Both the position numbers and the translations under genes were made by a program. DNA of 11,293 bases from JABMRP01 sp964444795 (lineage in GTDB: Bacteria > Planctomycetota > Planctomycetia > Pirellulales > Thermoguttaceae). Positions 1 to 5,809 of the stretch are shown here, piece after piece (position 1 is the stretch's first letter; each line of letters begins with the position of its first letter). The notes beneath the pieces are model-generated. The model made no database searches, was not told the origin of the DNA, and was given only the letters and a program-made list of their open reading frames with translations. The stretch spans positions 1 to 11,293 of the forward strand of contig CAYUIQ010000269.1 in NCBI GenBank assembly GCA_964444795.1, given 5' to 3'.

Positions 1-1325
1 TCACCTGGGCCAACACGCTGATCGACCCCACGAGCATCGACTTCCGCATCCTCGACCACACCGACCAGGTCGATCTGGTCGATACGACGTTTCCCGCGGG
101 CCGTAACGACGCGTTGCAGTGGAACATCCAAAGCCAAATGGCCGGCAAGATTCCGGTCGAGATCCGCTACTTCACCAGCGGCATCACCTGGAAGGCCGAC
201 TACGTGGGCATCGCCAACGAAGACGAGACCCGGCTGCGGATGACCGGGTACGTTCGCGTGGAGAACAACTCGGGCGAACTGTACGACAACGCCCAGACGC
301 GGCTCGTGGTGGGCACGATCAATCTGGTCGAGAAGATCGCCGCATTGGCCACGCGTCCGGCACCCGGCATGGTCGTGGGGGGCAAGCTGAACTGGAAGGG
401 CATGCCCGGCCAAGACCGCCAGATCGTTCACGGAGCATTCGACGATTTCGTGAGCGATGCCGAGGGGCGAGACAAGGGCGGAGCGGACAACGCGCCGAAA
501 CGTCCCAAGGAGGTCATCAAGCAGGGCCTCTCCGAGTATTTCCTCTTTTCGATCGAGGGGCGCGAGGACATCAAAGACAAAGAGCCCAAGCGACTCGTCG
601 CGATGCAGGTAGCCGACGTGCCGCTGGAGTGTGTTTACAAGCTGACCGATCGCGACGGCGGCGCACAGTTTACGAAATTCTACCGCTTCGAGAACGTCAA
701 GCTTACCGACGACGATGGCACGGAGAAGGACTTGCCCGGCATGGAAAACCTGGGCCTCTCGCCATTGCCCGACGGCAACGTGCGGCTCTTCTCCGAGTAT
801 GCCAACAAGGACCTCGCCTACGTCGGCGGCACGGCGACCAAGTACGTACCCATCGGCGATCGGGTCGAGGTGAACGTCGACCGCGACAACGATATCACGG
901 TCGCCCGACGGGAAAACGATCGGCGGATTACCAATGTTGTCGCCCGGCAGTACAAGCGGCGGATCGACGACGAGTTTGTGATGTATTACGACATGATCGA
1001 CTACGACGAGACGGTTACCTTCGAGGAGGAGATTATCTCGGGTAAGGCGGTCGACGTAAAAGCCGAGCTCGAACGCCGCTTCGACGCCGACGTTACGCTC
1101 TGGGGTAGCGAAGGACAGCCGGCCGATTGGAATTCCGACGAAGCCGGCGCCTACGTCGACCTGCACCAACTCGACGGCCGCGTCGAGCGAGTCGACCAGA
1201 ACCACGTGAAGTACTTCCTCGACCTCGAACCGGGCGAGAAACGGCTCGTCCGCTACACGGTCACGTACAAACGCCGCAAGGTCGGGCCGGAGCTGAATCA
1301 GGAGCGGAAGCGGGAGAGGCTGTAG
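1..1325 (+). CDS. DUF4139 domain protein, 5' end missing
   Basis: The reading frame is open from the window edge (first complete codon at 3) to TAG at 1323-1325, giving about 440 visible residues. A TTG at 114 lies inside a well-conserved stretch and is not the true start. The segment around fragment residues 50-100 (YFTSGITWKADYVG, then ENNSGELYDNAQTRLVVGTINLV) fits the DUF4139 family, which includes MuiA-like proteins; the planctomycete members have this style of sequence. The C-terminal part (FLDLEPGEKRLVRYTVTYK) looks like the closing beta strands typical of the family. The molecular function is unknown. The N-terminus, with any signal peptide, lies outside the window. The gene ends 273 bases before the next gene, and a repeat-rich spacer separates them, so no operon link is evident. 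The family call is from memory of its motifs and was not searched. Confidence 0.85.
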   Translation, partial: TWANTLIDPTSIDFRILDHTDQVDLVDTTFPAGRNDALQWNIQSQMAGKIPVEIRYFTSGITWKADYVGIANEDETRLRMTGYVRVENNSGELYDNAQTRLVVGTINLVEKIAALATRPAPGMVVGGKLNWKGMPGQDRQIVHGAFDDFVSDAEGRDKGGADNAPKRPKEVIKQGLSEYFLFSIEGREDIKDKEPKRLVAMQVADVPLECVYKLTDRDGGAQFTKFYRFENVKLTDDDGTEKDLPGMENLGLSPLPDGNVRLFSEYANKDLAYVGGTATKYVPIGDRVEVNVDRDNDITVARRENDRRITNVVARQYKRRIDDEFVMYYDMIDYDETVTFEEEIISGKAVDVKAELERRFDADVTLWGSEGQPADWNSDEAGAYVDLHQLDGRVERVDQNHVKYFLDLEPGEKRLVRYTVTYKRRKVGPELNQERKRERL

Positions 1326-1329
1326 AGGG

Positions 1330-1363
1330 TAGCGATTAGGGGGGGGTAGCGATTAGCGATTAG
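1330..1363. repeat. TAGCGATTAG direct repeat cluster
   Basis: TAGCGATTAG occurs at 1330-1339, 1347-1356 and, overlapping, 1354-1363, with a run of G between the first two copies. It lies 5 bases after the stop of the DUF4139 gene. No coding potential or hairpin is evident. It looks like simple-sequence expansion in a spacer; a role is not visible. Confidence 0.7.
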
Positions 1364-1409
1364 AGGCTGGGGACGAGGGACTAGGCATGCGAGGAGCAGC
1401 CCGTGGGTC

Positions 1410-1436
1410 GGGTGCCACTGGCGTCTCGCCAGTGCC
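1410..1436 (+). repeat. REP-like hairpin, left copy
   Basis: A 27-base element starts with GGGTGCCA and holds a perfect 8-bp stem, CACTGGCG (1416-1423) with CGCCAGTG (1427-1434), closed by a TCT loop. A second copy in opposite orientation lies at 1542-1568. The two copies match at 24 of 27 positions. Short repeats of this type are common in spacers of planctomycete genomes; that last point is recollection, not something shown here. Confidence 0.8.
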
Positions 1437-1541
1437 GTCTGGGCTCGTAGCTTGTATTCTCCCAGCCAAGACAATCCCCCAGCGGCGATCAACTCGCGTT
1501 GTGTGTCTTGGTAACTTTCAAGTGCAAGCAACGGCCAAGGA

Positions 1542-1568
1542 AGCACTGGCAAGATGCCAGTGGCACCC
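1542..1568 (-). repeat. REP-like hairpin, right copy (inverted)
   Basis: This is the inverted partner of the element at 1410-1436, with stem CACTGGC (1544-1550) against GCCAGTG (1556-1562) and GGCACCC at its right end. Two of its three differences from the left copy are at the paired innermost stem positions (G-C there, A-T here), so the stem is preserved. The 105-base spacer between the copies has a further inverted repeat, CCAAGACA (1466-1473) with TGTCTTGG (1504-1511). An ATG at 1554 lies inside this repeat and opens the downstream frame, but it is an accident of the repeat. Confidence 0.8.
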
Positions 1569-1586
1569 AATGCAAACAAACTCACC

Positions 1587-1591
1587 AAGGA
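1587..1591 (+). promoter_or_regulatory. Ribosome binding site for the 1599 gene
   Basis: AAGGA lies 7 bases before ATG 1599. It decides between the two possible starts: ATG 1554 sits in a repeat, and choosing it would put 15 polar residues ahead of an otherwise normal signal peptide. Confidence 0.65.
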
Positions 1592-1598
1592 ACCCCCC

Positions 1599-3080
1599 AT
1601 GAAACGCCTTGGCCTCATCGCCCTACTCCTCGCCGTCGCGATACCCTCCACCGCCCGAGCGGAGATCATGGTCGCGGCCACGTTGGAGTGGTTGGCCGAC
1701 CATTGCCGCGAGTCGGGGATCTACAAGGTGCAAAGCGTCGAGAAGAAAGAGCATCTCACGAACAGCTACGACGTGTCGTTCGTACAGGAGCGAGAATTGC
1801 GAGGCAGACCGCCCCAAACGACCGCCGATTCATACGGTCCGAGCAAATACGTCCACGTCGATCGCCCAAGCGTGCGGGTCGGCGATGAGTTTCTGATCTG
1901 CTTCCAGCATCATTCCAGGACCGAGGTTCGGCCCGTGCAGTTGATCAATCTGACCAACCCGGGGCTGAGCTTTGGGAAATTCATCGCCGTATCGTCCCGC
2001 CTGGAGTTGCTTCGGCGGAAGGAGGATATCCTGGCGGTTGTTTTCTTTCGATTCCGGTCGCACCGACAAGGTAAACCGGTCGAGATCGACGACTACTCCC
2101 AGGACAACCGTGTCGAACTGGAATCCGGCACGGAAGTCTTCTCGGCGGTCTACGGCGGTTCGACGTGCTATGTGCGAGTGCCCGAAGATCTTCTCGCGGA
2201 CACCCGCCGGGCGGCCGCGATACAGCATTTTCTGCCGCTTCCCGCGGCTCGCTTCGCCAGCGAGATGGACCCGGGAAAACTGCCCAAATACGACGAAGAC
2301 AATCCGGCCGTCGTGGACCATGCGATCAAGGCCGAGCTTGGCAAGTTTCTGCTGGTGCGCCACGGCCGAAGGCTCGTCGCCCTGCGCGTGCTAGAGCACG
2401 TACGACGCGCGACTGCATCGAGCAAGGTCGTGGCGGGGGCCACGGTCGAGTACTACTTCTCGGCCAGCGGCAATTTCGCCGACCGGCAGCACGCCGAGGT
2501 CGAGGTGGCCGAGGATTACGGAAATCAGAAGCTTCTCTACGTCCACATGCCGGATCTGGTGATGGAGTGGTCGGACAACGACTGGTTCTACGCCCCGGAC
2601 GGAAAGCGCGACACGATCACGGTCGCCTGGACGAATTGGAATACCATCGACGATGTCGATTTTTCCGATTCGGATCTGACCTGGCTTTATCTACGGAAGC
2701 AGAGCGCCCCGCCGGAGCCGCCGCTGTACAAACTCCTGGCCGAGTATCGCGGCAAGGTCGAACTGCCGGACGATCTCTACACGGTTTACGCCAGCCTGGT
2801 CGATGCCATCGAGTCGGGCGATCAAGGCGCCATCCAGCAGTACTGCCTGCCACAGGCCGTGACATTCACCACCGCCGTCCGCCCGGAGTCGTCGCGCGAG
2901 TACGGCCAGGGCATGAACATGCCGTTTCTGAAGCGTGGGTTTCACAAGTACATTCTGAACCTTCGCAAGGATTCGGACCAGAGCTACCTCATCCGCACCG
3001 GTTCCTCGTATCTCTATTTCGTACGAACGCACGGGGGTGACTGGAAACTCTATCGCTACGGGGATAAGCCGATCGAGTGA
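1599..3080 (+). CDS. Exported protein of unknown function
   Basis: The product has 493 residues. The start at 1599 gives a standard signal peptide (basic MKR, hydrophobic core LGLIALLLAVAI, then ARA with cleavage after about residue 21), so the protein is probably periplasmic or beyond. No known catalytic motif is recognised. The N-terminal half (mature start to about residue 200) has mixed strands and includes a VRVGDEFLICF stretch and a single CYVRVP segment. The middle (about 235-365) looks like a second beta-rich region. The last 110 residues (from about 385, LLAEYRGKVELPDD onward) run helix, helix, then strands ending in GGDWKLYRYG. That pattern faintly recalls NTF2/SnoaL-like domains, but this is only a guess. 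The gene runs toward the PEP-CTERM gene on the other strand and has its own repeat-rich leader, so it seems to be transcribed alone. Confidence 0.85.
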   Translation: MKRLGLIALLLAVAIPSTARAEIMVAATLEWLADHCRESGIYKVQSVEKKEHLTNSYDVSFVQERELRGRPPQTTADSYGPSKYVHVDRPSVRVGDEFLICFQHHSRTEVRPVQLINLTNPGLSFGKFIAVSSRLELLRRKEDILAVVFFRFRSHRQGKPVEIDDYSQDNRVELESGTEVFSAVYGGSTCYVRVPEDLLADTRRAAAIQHFLPLPAARFASEMDPGKLPKYDEDNPAVVDHAIKAELGKFLLVRHGRRLVALRVLEHVRRATASSKVVAGATVEYYFSASGNFADRQHAEVEVAEDYGNQKLLYVHMPDLVMEWSDNDWFYAPDGKRDTITVAWTNWNTIDDVDFSDSDLTWLYLRKQSAPPEPPLYKLLAEYRGKVELPDDLYTVYASLVDAIESGDQGAIQQYCLPQAVTFTTAVRPESSREYGQGMNMPFLKRGFHKYILNLRKDSDQSYLIRTGSSYLYFVRTHGGDWKLYRYGDKPIE

Positions 3081-3109
3081 GCCTCGACCTTCGTGAGCGG
3101 TAAACCACG

Positions 3110-3131
3110 CCCGCGGGTAGCACCCCGCGGG
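3110..3131. repeat. GC-rich inverted repeat
   Basis: CCCGCGGG, itself a palindrome, occurs at 3110-3117 and 3124-3131, so CCCGCGGGT and ACCCCGCGGG can form a stem with one bulged C. It follows the stop of the 1599-3080 gene by 29 bases. No T-run follows it on the plus strand, so it is not a classical terminator, although a stable hairpin here could still protect or end that transcript. Confidence 0.6.
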
Positions 3132-3140
3132 TCGAGCCCC

Positions 3141-3176
3141 CAATACAAAAGGCCACCCGCCGGCGCGGATGGCCTT
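3141..3176 (-). terminator. Rho-independent terminator of the PEP-CTERM gene
   Basis: AAGGCCA (3149-3155) pairs with TGGCCTT (3170-3176). Inside, after one mismatch, CCGC (3157-3160) pairs with GCGG (3165-3168) around the loop CGGC. Read on the minus strand the hairpin is followed by TTTTGTATT. It begins 28 bases after the stop of the minus-strand gene. There is no T-run on the plus strand, so termination there is less likely. Confidence 0.8.
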
Positions 3177-3204
3177 CTGAAAAACTACAACATGGGAAGG
3201 CTGC

Positions 3205-3891
3205 CTACTTCTGCCGACGCCTTCTCCAGGCGATCGCCAGCCCCATCAGGCCCATGCTGATGAGGGCGGCGTAGGTCGAGGGTTCGGGGATTGTCGTTCC
3301 GGTGACGAAATTGTCCCAGCTACTGACGCCTGGCTGATCCGTACTAGAGATTGTCACGCTCGAAACATTGGTACTCGTCCCGCTGATGCCCCAAAACAGA
3401 CTGTCATCGCTGCCCGTGGCCGCGGGCAAAGTATAGGTCGAAGACGCCCCACCCGTGAAGCCGATGGTAATGGTGCCACCGTCATTATCAAGGCCGAAAA
3501 CTCCGAAGGCATTCGAGGGAGTTGCGAGTGTCCAAACGAACGAACCGACGTTATCTCCATCACGGCTCAAGACCAAATAATCTGGTCCGTCAACCACGCC
3601 CCCGCTGTGGTAATTGGAGTCCGAAATACTACCACTACCAGAAACGGCGTCAAAGTCATTACCATCGTCCGTGGTGAAGTTTGGGCTACTGAGGCCCGAA
3701 AAGTCATCCATCGAATAGCTCGCAACGCTGGCAGCCCAACTATCGAAGGCGGCATCTGAATTGGTTGTAACGCCGGACGCACCGGTATCGGTACCAGAAA
3801 AGGTCGACTCCGCGACCGCATTGGTAGCGACGCCCGACACAAGCGCCACCGCCACCAATAACCCCATTGCAAACGTCCATCGCTTTCCCAT
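3205..3891 (-). CDS. PEP-CTERM sorting domain protein
   Basis: The product has 228 residues. It has an N-terminal signal peptide (basic MGKR, hydrophobic core, cleavage near residue 28 after NAVA). The C-terminus carries the full PEP-CTERM signal: PEPST at 202-206, a hydrophobic segment at about 207-221, and the basic tail RRRRQK. In organisms with the exosortase system this tail is recognised and processed, and the protein is delivered to the cell surface or extracellular matrix; no exosortase gene is in this window. The mature region (about 29-195) is rich in Ser, Gly, Asp and Thr, has one His and no Cys, and looks like a beta-sandwich, ending in the common WDNFVTG element. No enzymatic motif is visible. 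ATG 3891 is supported by AAAGGAGAG (complement of 3898-3906). The base composition looks less GC-rich than the neighbouring genes. A terminator follows at 3141-3176. Confidence 0.93.
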   Translation of the reverse strand: MGKRWTFAMGLLVAVALVSGVATNAVAESTFSGTDTGASGVTTNSDAAFDSWAASVASYSMDDFSGLSSPNFTTDDGNDFDAVSGSGSISDSNYHSGGVVDGPDYLVLSRDGDNVGSFVWTLATPSNAFGVFGLDNDGGTITIGFTGGASSTYTLPAATGSDDSLFWGISGTSTNVSSVTISSTDQPGVSSWDNFVTGTTIPEPSTYAALISMGLMGLAIAWRRRRQK

Positions 3892-3992
3892 AACCCACTC
3901 TCCTTTCGATGCAAGTTCAGTGATCTCTATGTCGGCGGGATTGACATCGCCGAATCTCGGGGGTCTGCGCTGACCACCGGGACATTAACGAC

Positions 3993-4017
3993 GGCTTGTC
4001 GATTCTAAACACAAGCC
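3993..4017. promoter_or_regulatory. Inverted repeat, possible operator
   Basis: GGCTTGT (3993-3999) is perfectly mirrored by ACAAGCC (4011-4017) across an 11-base AT-rich spacer. It lies about 100 bases upstream of the PEP-CTERM start. Its size and spacing would suit a dimeric regulator, but no regulator gene is present to link it to. Confidence 0.35.
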
Positions 4018-4060
4018 CCTCTCAGTCAATAGCCCAAACCCCCAAAATCGGGCTTTTCAA

Positions 4061-4091
4061 GGATTTGCGCAAATCCGCAAAAATCTTGCGG
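4061..4091. repeat. 16-base palindrome with adjoining inverted repeat
   Basis: GGATTTGCGCAAATCC (4061-4076) is a perfect palindrome without a spacer. Its last two bases begin a second inverted repeat, CCGCAA (4075-4080) and TTGCGG (4086-4091) around AAATC. The tandem layout could be a protein-binding site, or alternative RNA stems if the region is transcribed. Confidence 0.6.
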
Positions 4092-4093
4092 CA

Positions 4094-4127
4094 GGGCGCA
4101 CGCCCGGCCTCCCTCTGCTGAAGGGAG
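4094..4127. repeat. Two short inverted repeats
   Basis: GGGCG and CGCCC (4094-4098, 4101-4105) flank a 2-base spacer. CTCCCT (4109-4114) and AGGGAG (4122-4127) flank a 7-base loop. They directly continue the run of dyads that starts at 3993. Neither is followed by a T-run, so they are not classical terminators. Confidence 0.45.
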
Positions 4128-4354
4128 TCCGCGCCGCGATCTACCAGTGCCGTCGGCTCCCTGGTTGCCGGCCCGTCGAAAAAGGCGAGTGGGTGTCCGT
4201 GACGGCGCGGCGTTTTCCCGGGGCTATTGCCAAAGTGTCGCGCCCGCGCCGGTATGCCATCTCGCTCCACGGCGATCTGGTTTCCCCGCCGGCGCAACCA
4301 ACGTCCGCCATCACCCCGGCCCAACTCGCGTCGGACCCGCCACCGATTCCCCGC

Positions 4355-4384
4355 TTGACGGGCCACCTTTTCCTTGGGTAACAT
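4355..4384 (+). promoter_or_regulatory. Possible sigma-70-type promoter of the metal-efflux operon
   Basis: TTGACG (4355-4360) and TAACAT (4379-4384) are 18 bases apart, matching the consensus boxes at 5 of 6 and 4 of 6 positions. A small dyad, GGGTA-ACA-TACCC (4376-4388), overlaps the -10 box and could be an operator. Transcription would start close to 4391, the first possible ATG, so the message would be leaderless or begin translation at ATG 4409. Confidence 0.3.
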
Positions 4385-4390
4385 ACCCGG

Positions 4391-4960
4391 ATGCGTTTCC
4401 CGAAGCACATGTCCCGTCACGCCTTGCGAATTTCGCTCTGCCCCTTCTTATCCGCCTTGGTGCTGATCGGGACGCTTCTTCCGCCGGGTGTGAGACACGC
4501 GCATGGGGAGATGGATCGACCGTTTGTCCATCACGACCACGACGAACCCCGCCAGCCGGCCGTTTCGCATGGCCATCACCATGACGGGGACGAGCATCAC
4601 TCGCATGGCCACGCCGCGACTCCACCCGAGCCGGATGCGTCGATTCCCGATGAGTGTTGGCATCTGCACCTGGCGCTGGTGCTGATCGATCTGACGCTCC
4701 CCGCCCCGAGCGAACCGGCTGACGGCGAGGGCGACCCCTCGGACGAAGACACGTCGATCGTTCGTTGCGGCCGTGGCTTCCTGCCGGGCGTGCAAGGCAG
4801 GGCCGAGTCCGATGGGCGATCTTCTTCCACCGATGGCTTGGCACTGCCAACAAGCGACGCCGTGGTGCTGCAAGCCGTCGTCAGTTCTCCGCCGCCGGTC
4901 ACCACCGCGCCTCTGTGTGACGGTGCGCGCCGGGAGCGATCAGGCGTGCTGTTGGCCTGA
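4391..4960 (+). CDS. Histidine-rich exported protein, likely metal-binding
   Basis: The product has 189 residues. An N-terminal hydrophobic segment (about 13-32) ends near HAHGE and looks like a signal peptide, so the protein is probably periplasmic. The mature part opens with a dense histidine region: 11 His between residues 47 and 74 (HHDH, SHGHHH, HHSHGH), mixed with Asp and Glu, plus H91 and H93 after a Cys at 89. Such regions bind Zn, Cu, Ni or Co with low selectivity. The remainder (about 105-189) is Ser/Pro/Asp-rich and looks disordered, with two further Cys (126, 176). No named family is recognised. It is the first gene of a run leading to an RND metal pump, so a buffering or delivery role is inferred. 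The start is uncertain: ATG 4391 has no ribosome binding site, and ATG 4409 (residue 7) would give an equally good, shorter signal peptide. Confidence 0.75.
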   Translation: MRFPKHMSRHALRISLCPFLSALVLIGTLLPPGVRHAHGEMDRPFVHHDHDEPRQPAVSHGHHHDGDEHHSHGHAATPPEPDASIPDECWHLHLALVLIDLTLPAPSEPADGEGDPSDEDTSIVRCGRGFLPGVQGRAESDGRSSSTDGLALPTSDAVVLQAVVSSPPPVTTAPLCDGARRERSGVLLA

Positions 4961-5048
4961 TTCTTTCTCGGTCTCCGCCGATTTTCCGGCCGTACGTCTT
5001 TGCGCGCCGCGTACCGTTCGTTGGTTCGTATTGCGTTGTTTCTTTGAG

Positions 5049-5086
5049 GCCCTCGGAAAGGGCACATCACCAAGAGGGGTTTCCCC
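5049..5086 (+). promoter_or_regulatory. Leader hairpins before the lipoprotein gene
   Basis: GCCCT/AGGGC (5049-5053, 5059-5063) and GGGG/CCCC (5076-5079, 5083-5086) can form two hairpins. GGAAA (5055-5059) can instead pair with TTTCC (5080-5084), which would exclude both. The second hairpin ends 4 bases before the ribosome binding site. This could influence translation, but the stems are short and may be chance. Confidence 0.25.
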
Positions 5087-5090
5087 CGTC

Positions 5091-5097
5091 AAAGGAG
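5091..5097 (+). promoter_or_regulatory. Strong ribosome binding site for the lipoprotein gene
   Basis: AAAGGAG stands 7 bases before ATG 5105. It is the best ribosome binding site in the operon and fixes the start. Confidence 0.8.
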
Positions 5098-5104
5098 TGT
5101 TTTC

Positions 5105-5665
5105 ATGAGCTTTCGTTTTACCACGATCAAGTCGTTGCTGGTTGTCGCCGTCAGTTTGGGCCTGTGCATCGGATGCGGCCAGAGCCCGTCGAGCGAATCG
5201 CCCTCGACCAGCGGAGAGCAAGGGAAGAAGGATGTCCACGACCACGGCGACGGTGAGGGTGCCCACAGCCACGCGCCCGATCCGCACGACAAGGTGATCA
5301 CTGAAGCGGACGTCGAGCGTCCCGCCGACTTCAAGGACGCCGTTGCCCGAATCAAAGCCTATCGCGACGCCATCGAGCGAGACACGAAGACCGATACGCC
5401 TGGTCTGGCGCATCGCCCGCTGGACGAGGCGGTGATCGTGCTGGGGTGGTTGGCGGAAATCGCCGACAGCAGCAAGATTCCCGAGGACCAATTGAAGACG
5501 ATCAATCAGTCGGCCAACGAGATCGTCGAACTGCTCGACAAGGTCCACCTGAAAATCGACGACAAGAAGGATCCCGATTACCCGTCCGTGGCGGAAGCGG
5601 TCGAACAAGCCATCGGCCGGCTGGAAGCGGTCGCCGAAACCCAGCCGGCCGCCAAGACGCCGTAA
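5105..5665 (+). CDS. Small lipoprotein with histidine-rich segment
   Basis: The product has 186 residues. The N-terminus is a type II signal: basic start, hydrophobic core (LLVVAVSLGL), then CIGC with lipidation expected at C24. Cys at the -3 position is unusual, so the lipobox is imperfect. A Ser-rich linker follows, then a short His/Asp stretch (H45, H47, H54, H56, H61) that could bind metal. Residues about 65-178 look fully helical, with ADFKDAVARIKAYRDAI, then PLDEAVIVLGWLAEIA, then SANEIVELLDKVH, and recall a small helical bundle. No named family is recognised. It sits 144 bases after the histidine-rich gene and 144 bases before the adaptor gene, all on one strand. Its likely job is membrane-anchored binding or transfer of metal to the efflux complex; this is inferred from position and histidines only. 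Confidence 0.85.
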   Translation: MSFRFTTIKSLLVVAVSLGLCIGCGQSPSSESPSTSGEQGKKDVHDHGDGEGAHSHAPDPHDKVITEADVERPADFKDAVARIKAYRDAIERDTKTDTPGLAHRPLDEAVIVLGWLAEIADSSKIPEDQLKTINQSANEIVELLDKVHLKIDDKKDPDYPSVAEAVEQAIGRLEAVAETQPAAKTP

Positions 5666-5687
5666 GCGGTCGGGTGTATTTCGCCTC

Positions 5688-5762
5688 GGGTGCCATGGGC
5701 TCCCTTGCCCGCCCTTGCCAAGCCCCAGAAGAACAAGGGCGGACAAGCCGCCCATGGCACCC
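5688..5762. repeat. 75-base hairpin element inside the operon
   Basis: GGGTGCCATGGGC (5688-5700) is a perfect mirror of GCCCATGGCACCC (5750-5762). Further in, CTTGCCCGCCCTTG (5704-5717) mirrors CAAGGGCGGACAAG (5734-5747) with one mismatch. The whole forms a long stem with a loop of about 16 bases. The ends share GGGTGCCA with the REP-like pair at 1410 and 1542. It lies between the lipoprotein stop (5665) and the adaptor start (5810). It has no T-run. A GTG at 5690 inside it opens the adaptor frame but is not a credible start. Confidence 0.85.
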
Positions 5763-5798
5763 ACGTTTCGCCCGCGCAAAACGACTCGAAACCACAGT

Positions 5799-5802
5799 GG
5801 AG
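5799..5802 (+). promoter_or_regulatory. Ribosome binding site for the adaptor gene
   Basis: GGAG lies 7 bases before ATG 5810. It supports that start over GTG 5690, which lies in the hairpin repeat and would add 40 non-signal residues. Confidence 0.65.
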
Positions 5803-5809
5803 ATTCACC

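Larger units (their letters stand above)
3915..4390. other. Intergenic region between divergent genes
   Basis: About 500 bases lie between the PEP-CTERM gene (-) and the histidine-rich gene (+). No frame here has a ribosome binding site or a recognisable protein; the short frames on both strands look like arginine/proline-rich products of high GC. The left half (3990-4130) is a run of inverted repeats listed separately. From 4130 to 4350 I see nothing beyond GC-rich sequence. Promoters for both flanking genes should lie within it. Confidence 0.6.

Noticed and set aside
119..1045. Plus-strand frame of 308 codons over the DUF4139 gene
   Set aside because: It is an arginine-rich product of the wrong frame of a clearly recognisable gene.
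1330..1363. CRISPR-like array
   Set aside because: The repeat units are only 10 bases and partly overlap, with no regular spacers.
1554..1598. Longer start for the exported unknown protein
   Set aside because: The ATG lies inside a REP-like repeat, and the extension would place polar residues before a normal signal peptide.
3941..3946. TTGACA as a plus-strand -35 box
   Set aside because: No acceptable -10 box follows at 16-19 bases, and no plus-strand gene begins within 400 bases.
4022..4420. Minus-strand frame in the long spacer
   Set aside because: It has no ribosome binding site, an Arg/Gly-rich product, and it covers the dyad cluster and the start of the histidine-rich gene.
5690..5809. 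GTG start adding 40 residues to the adaptor
   Set aside because: It lies in the 75-base hairpin element; ATG 5810 has a GGAG site and a proper signal peptide.
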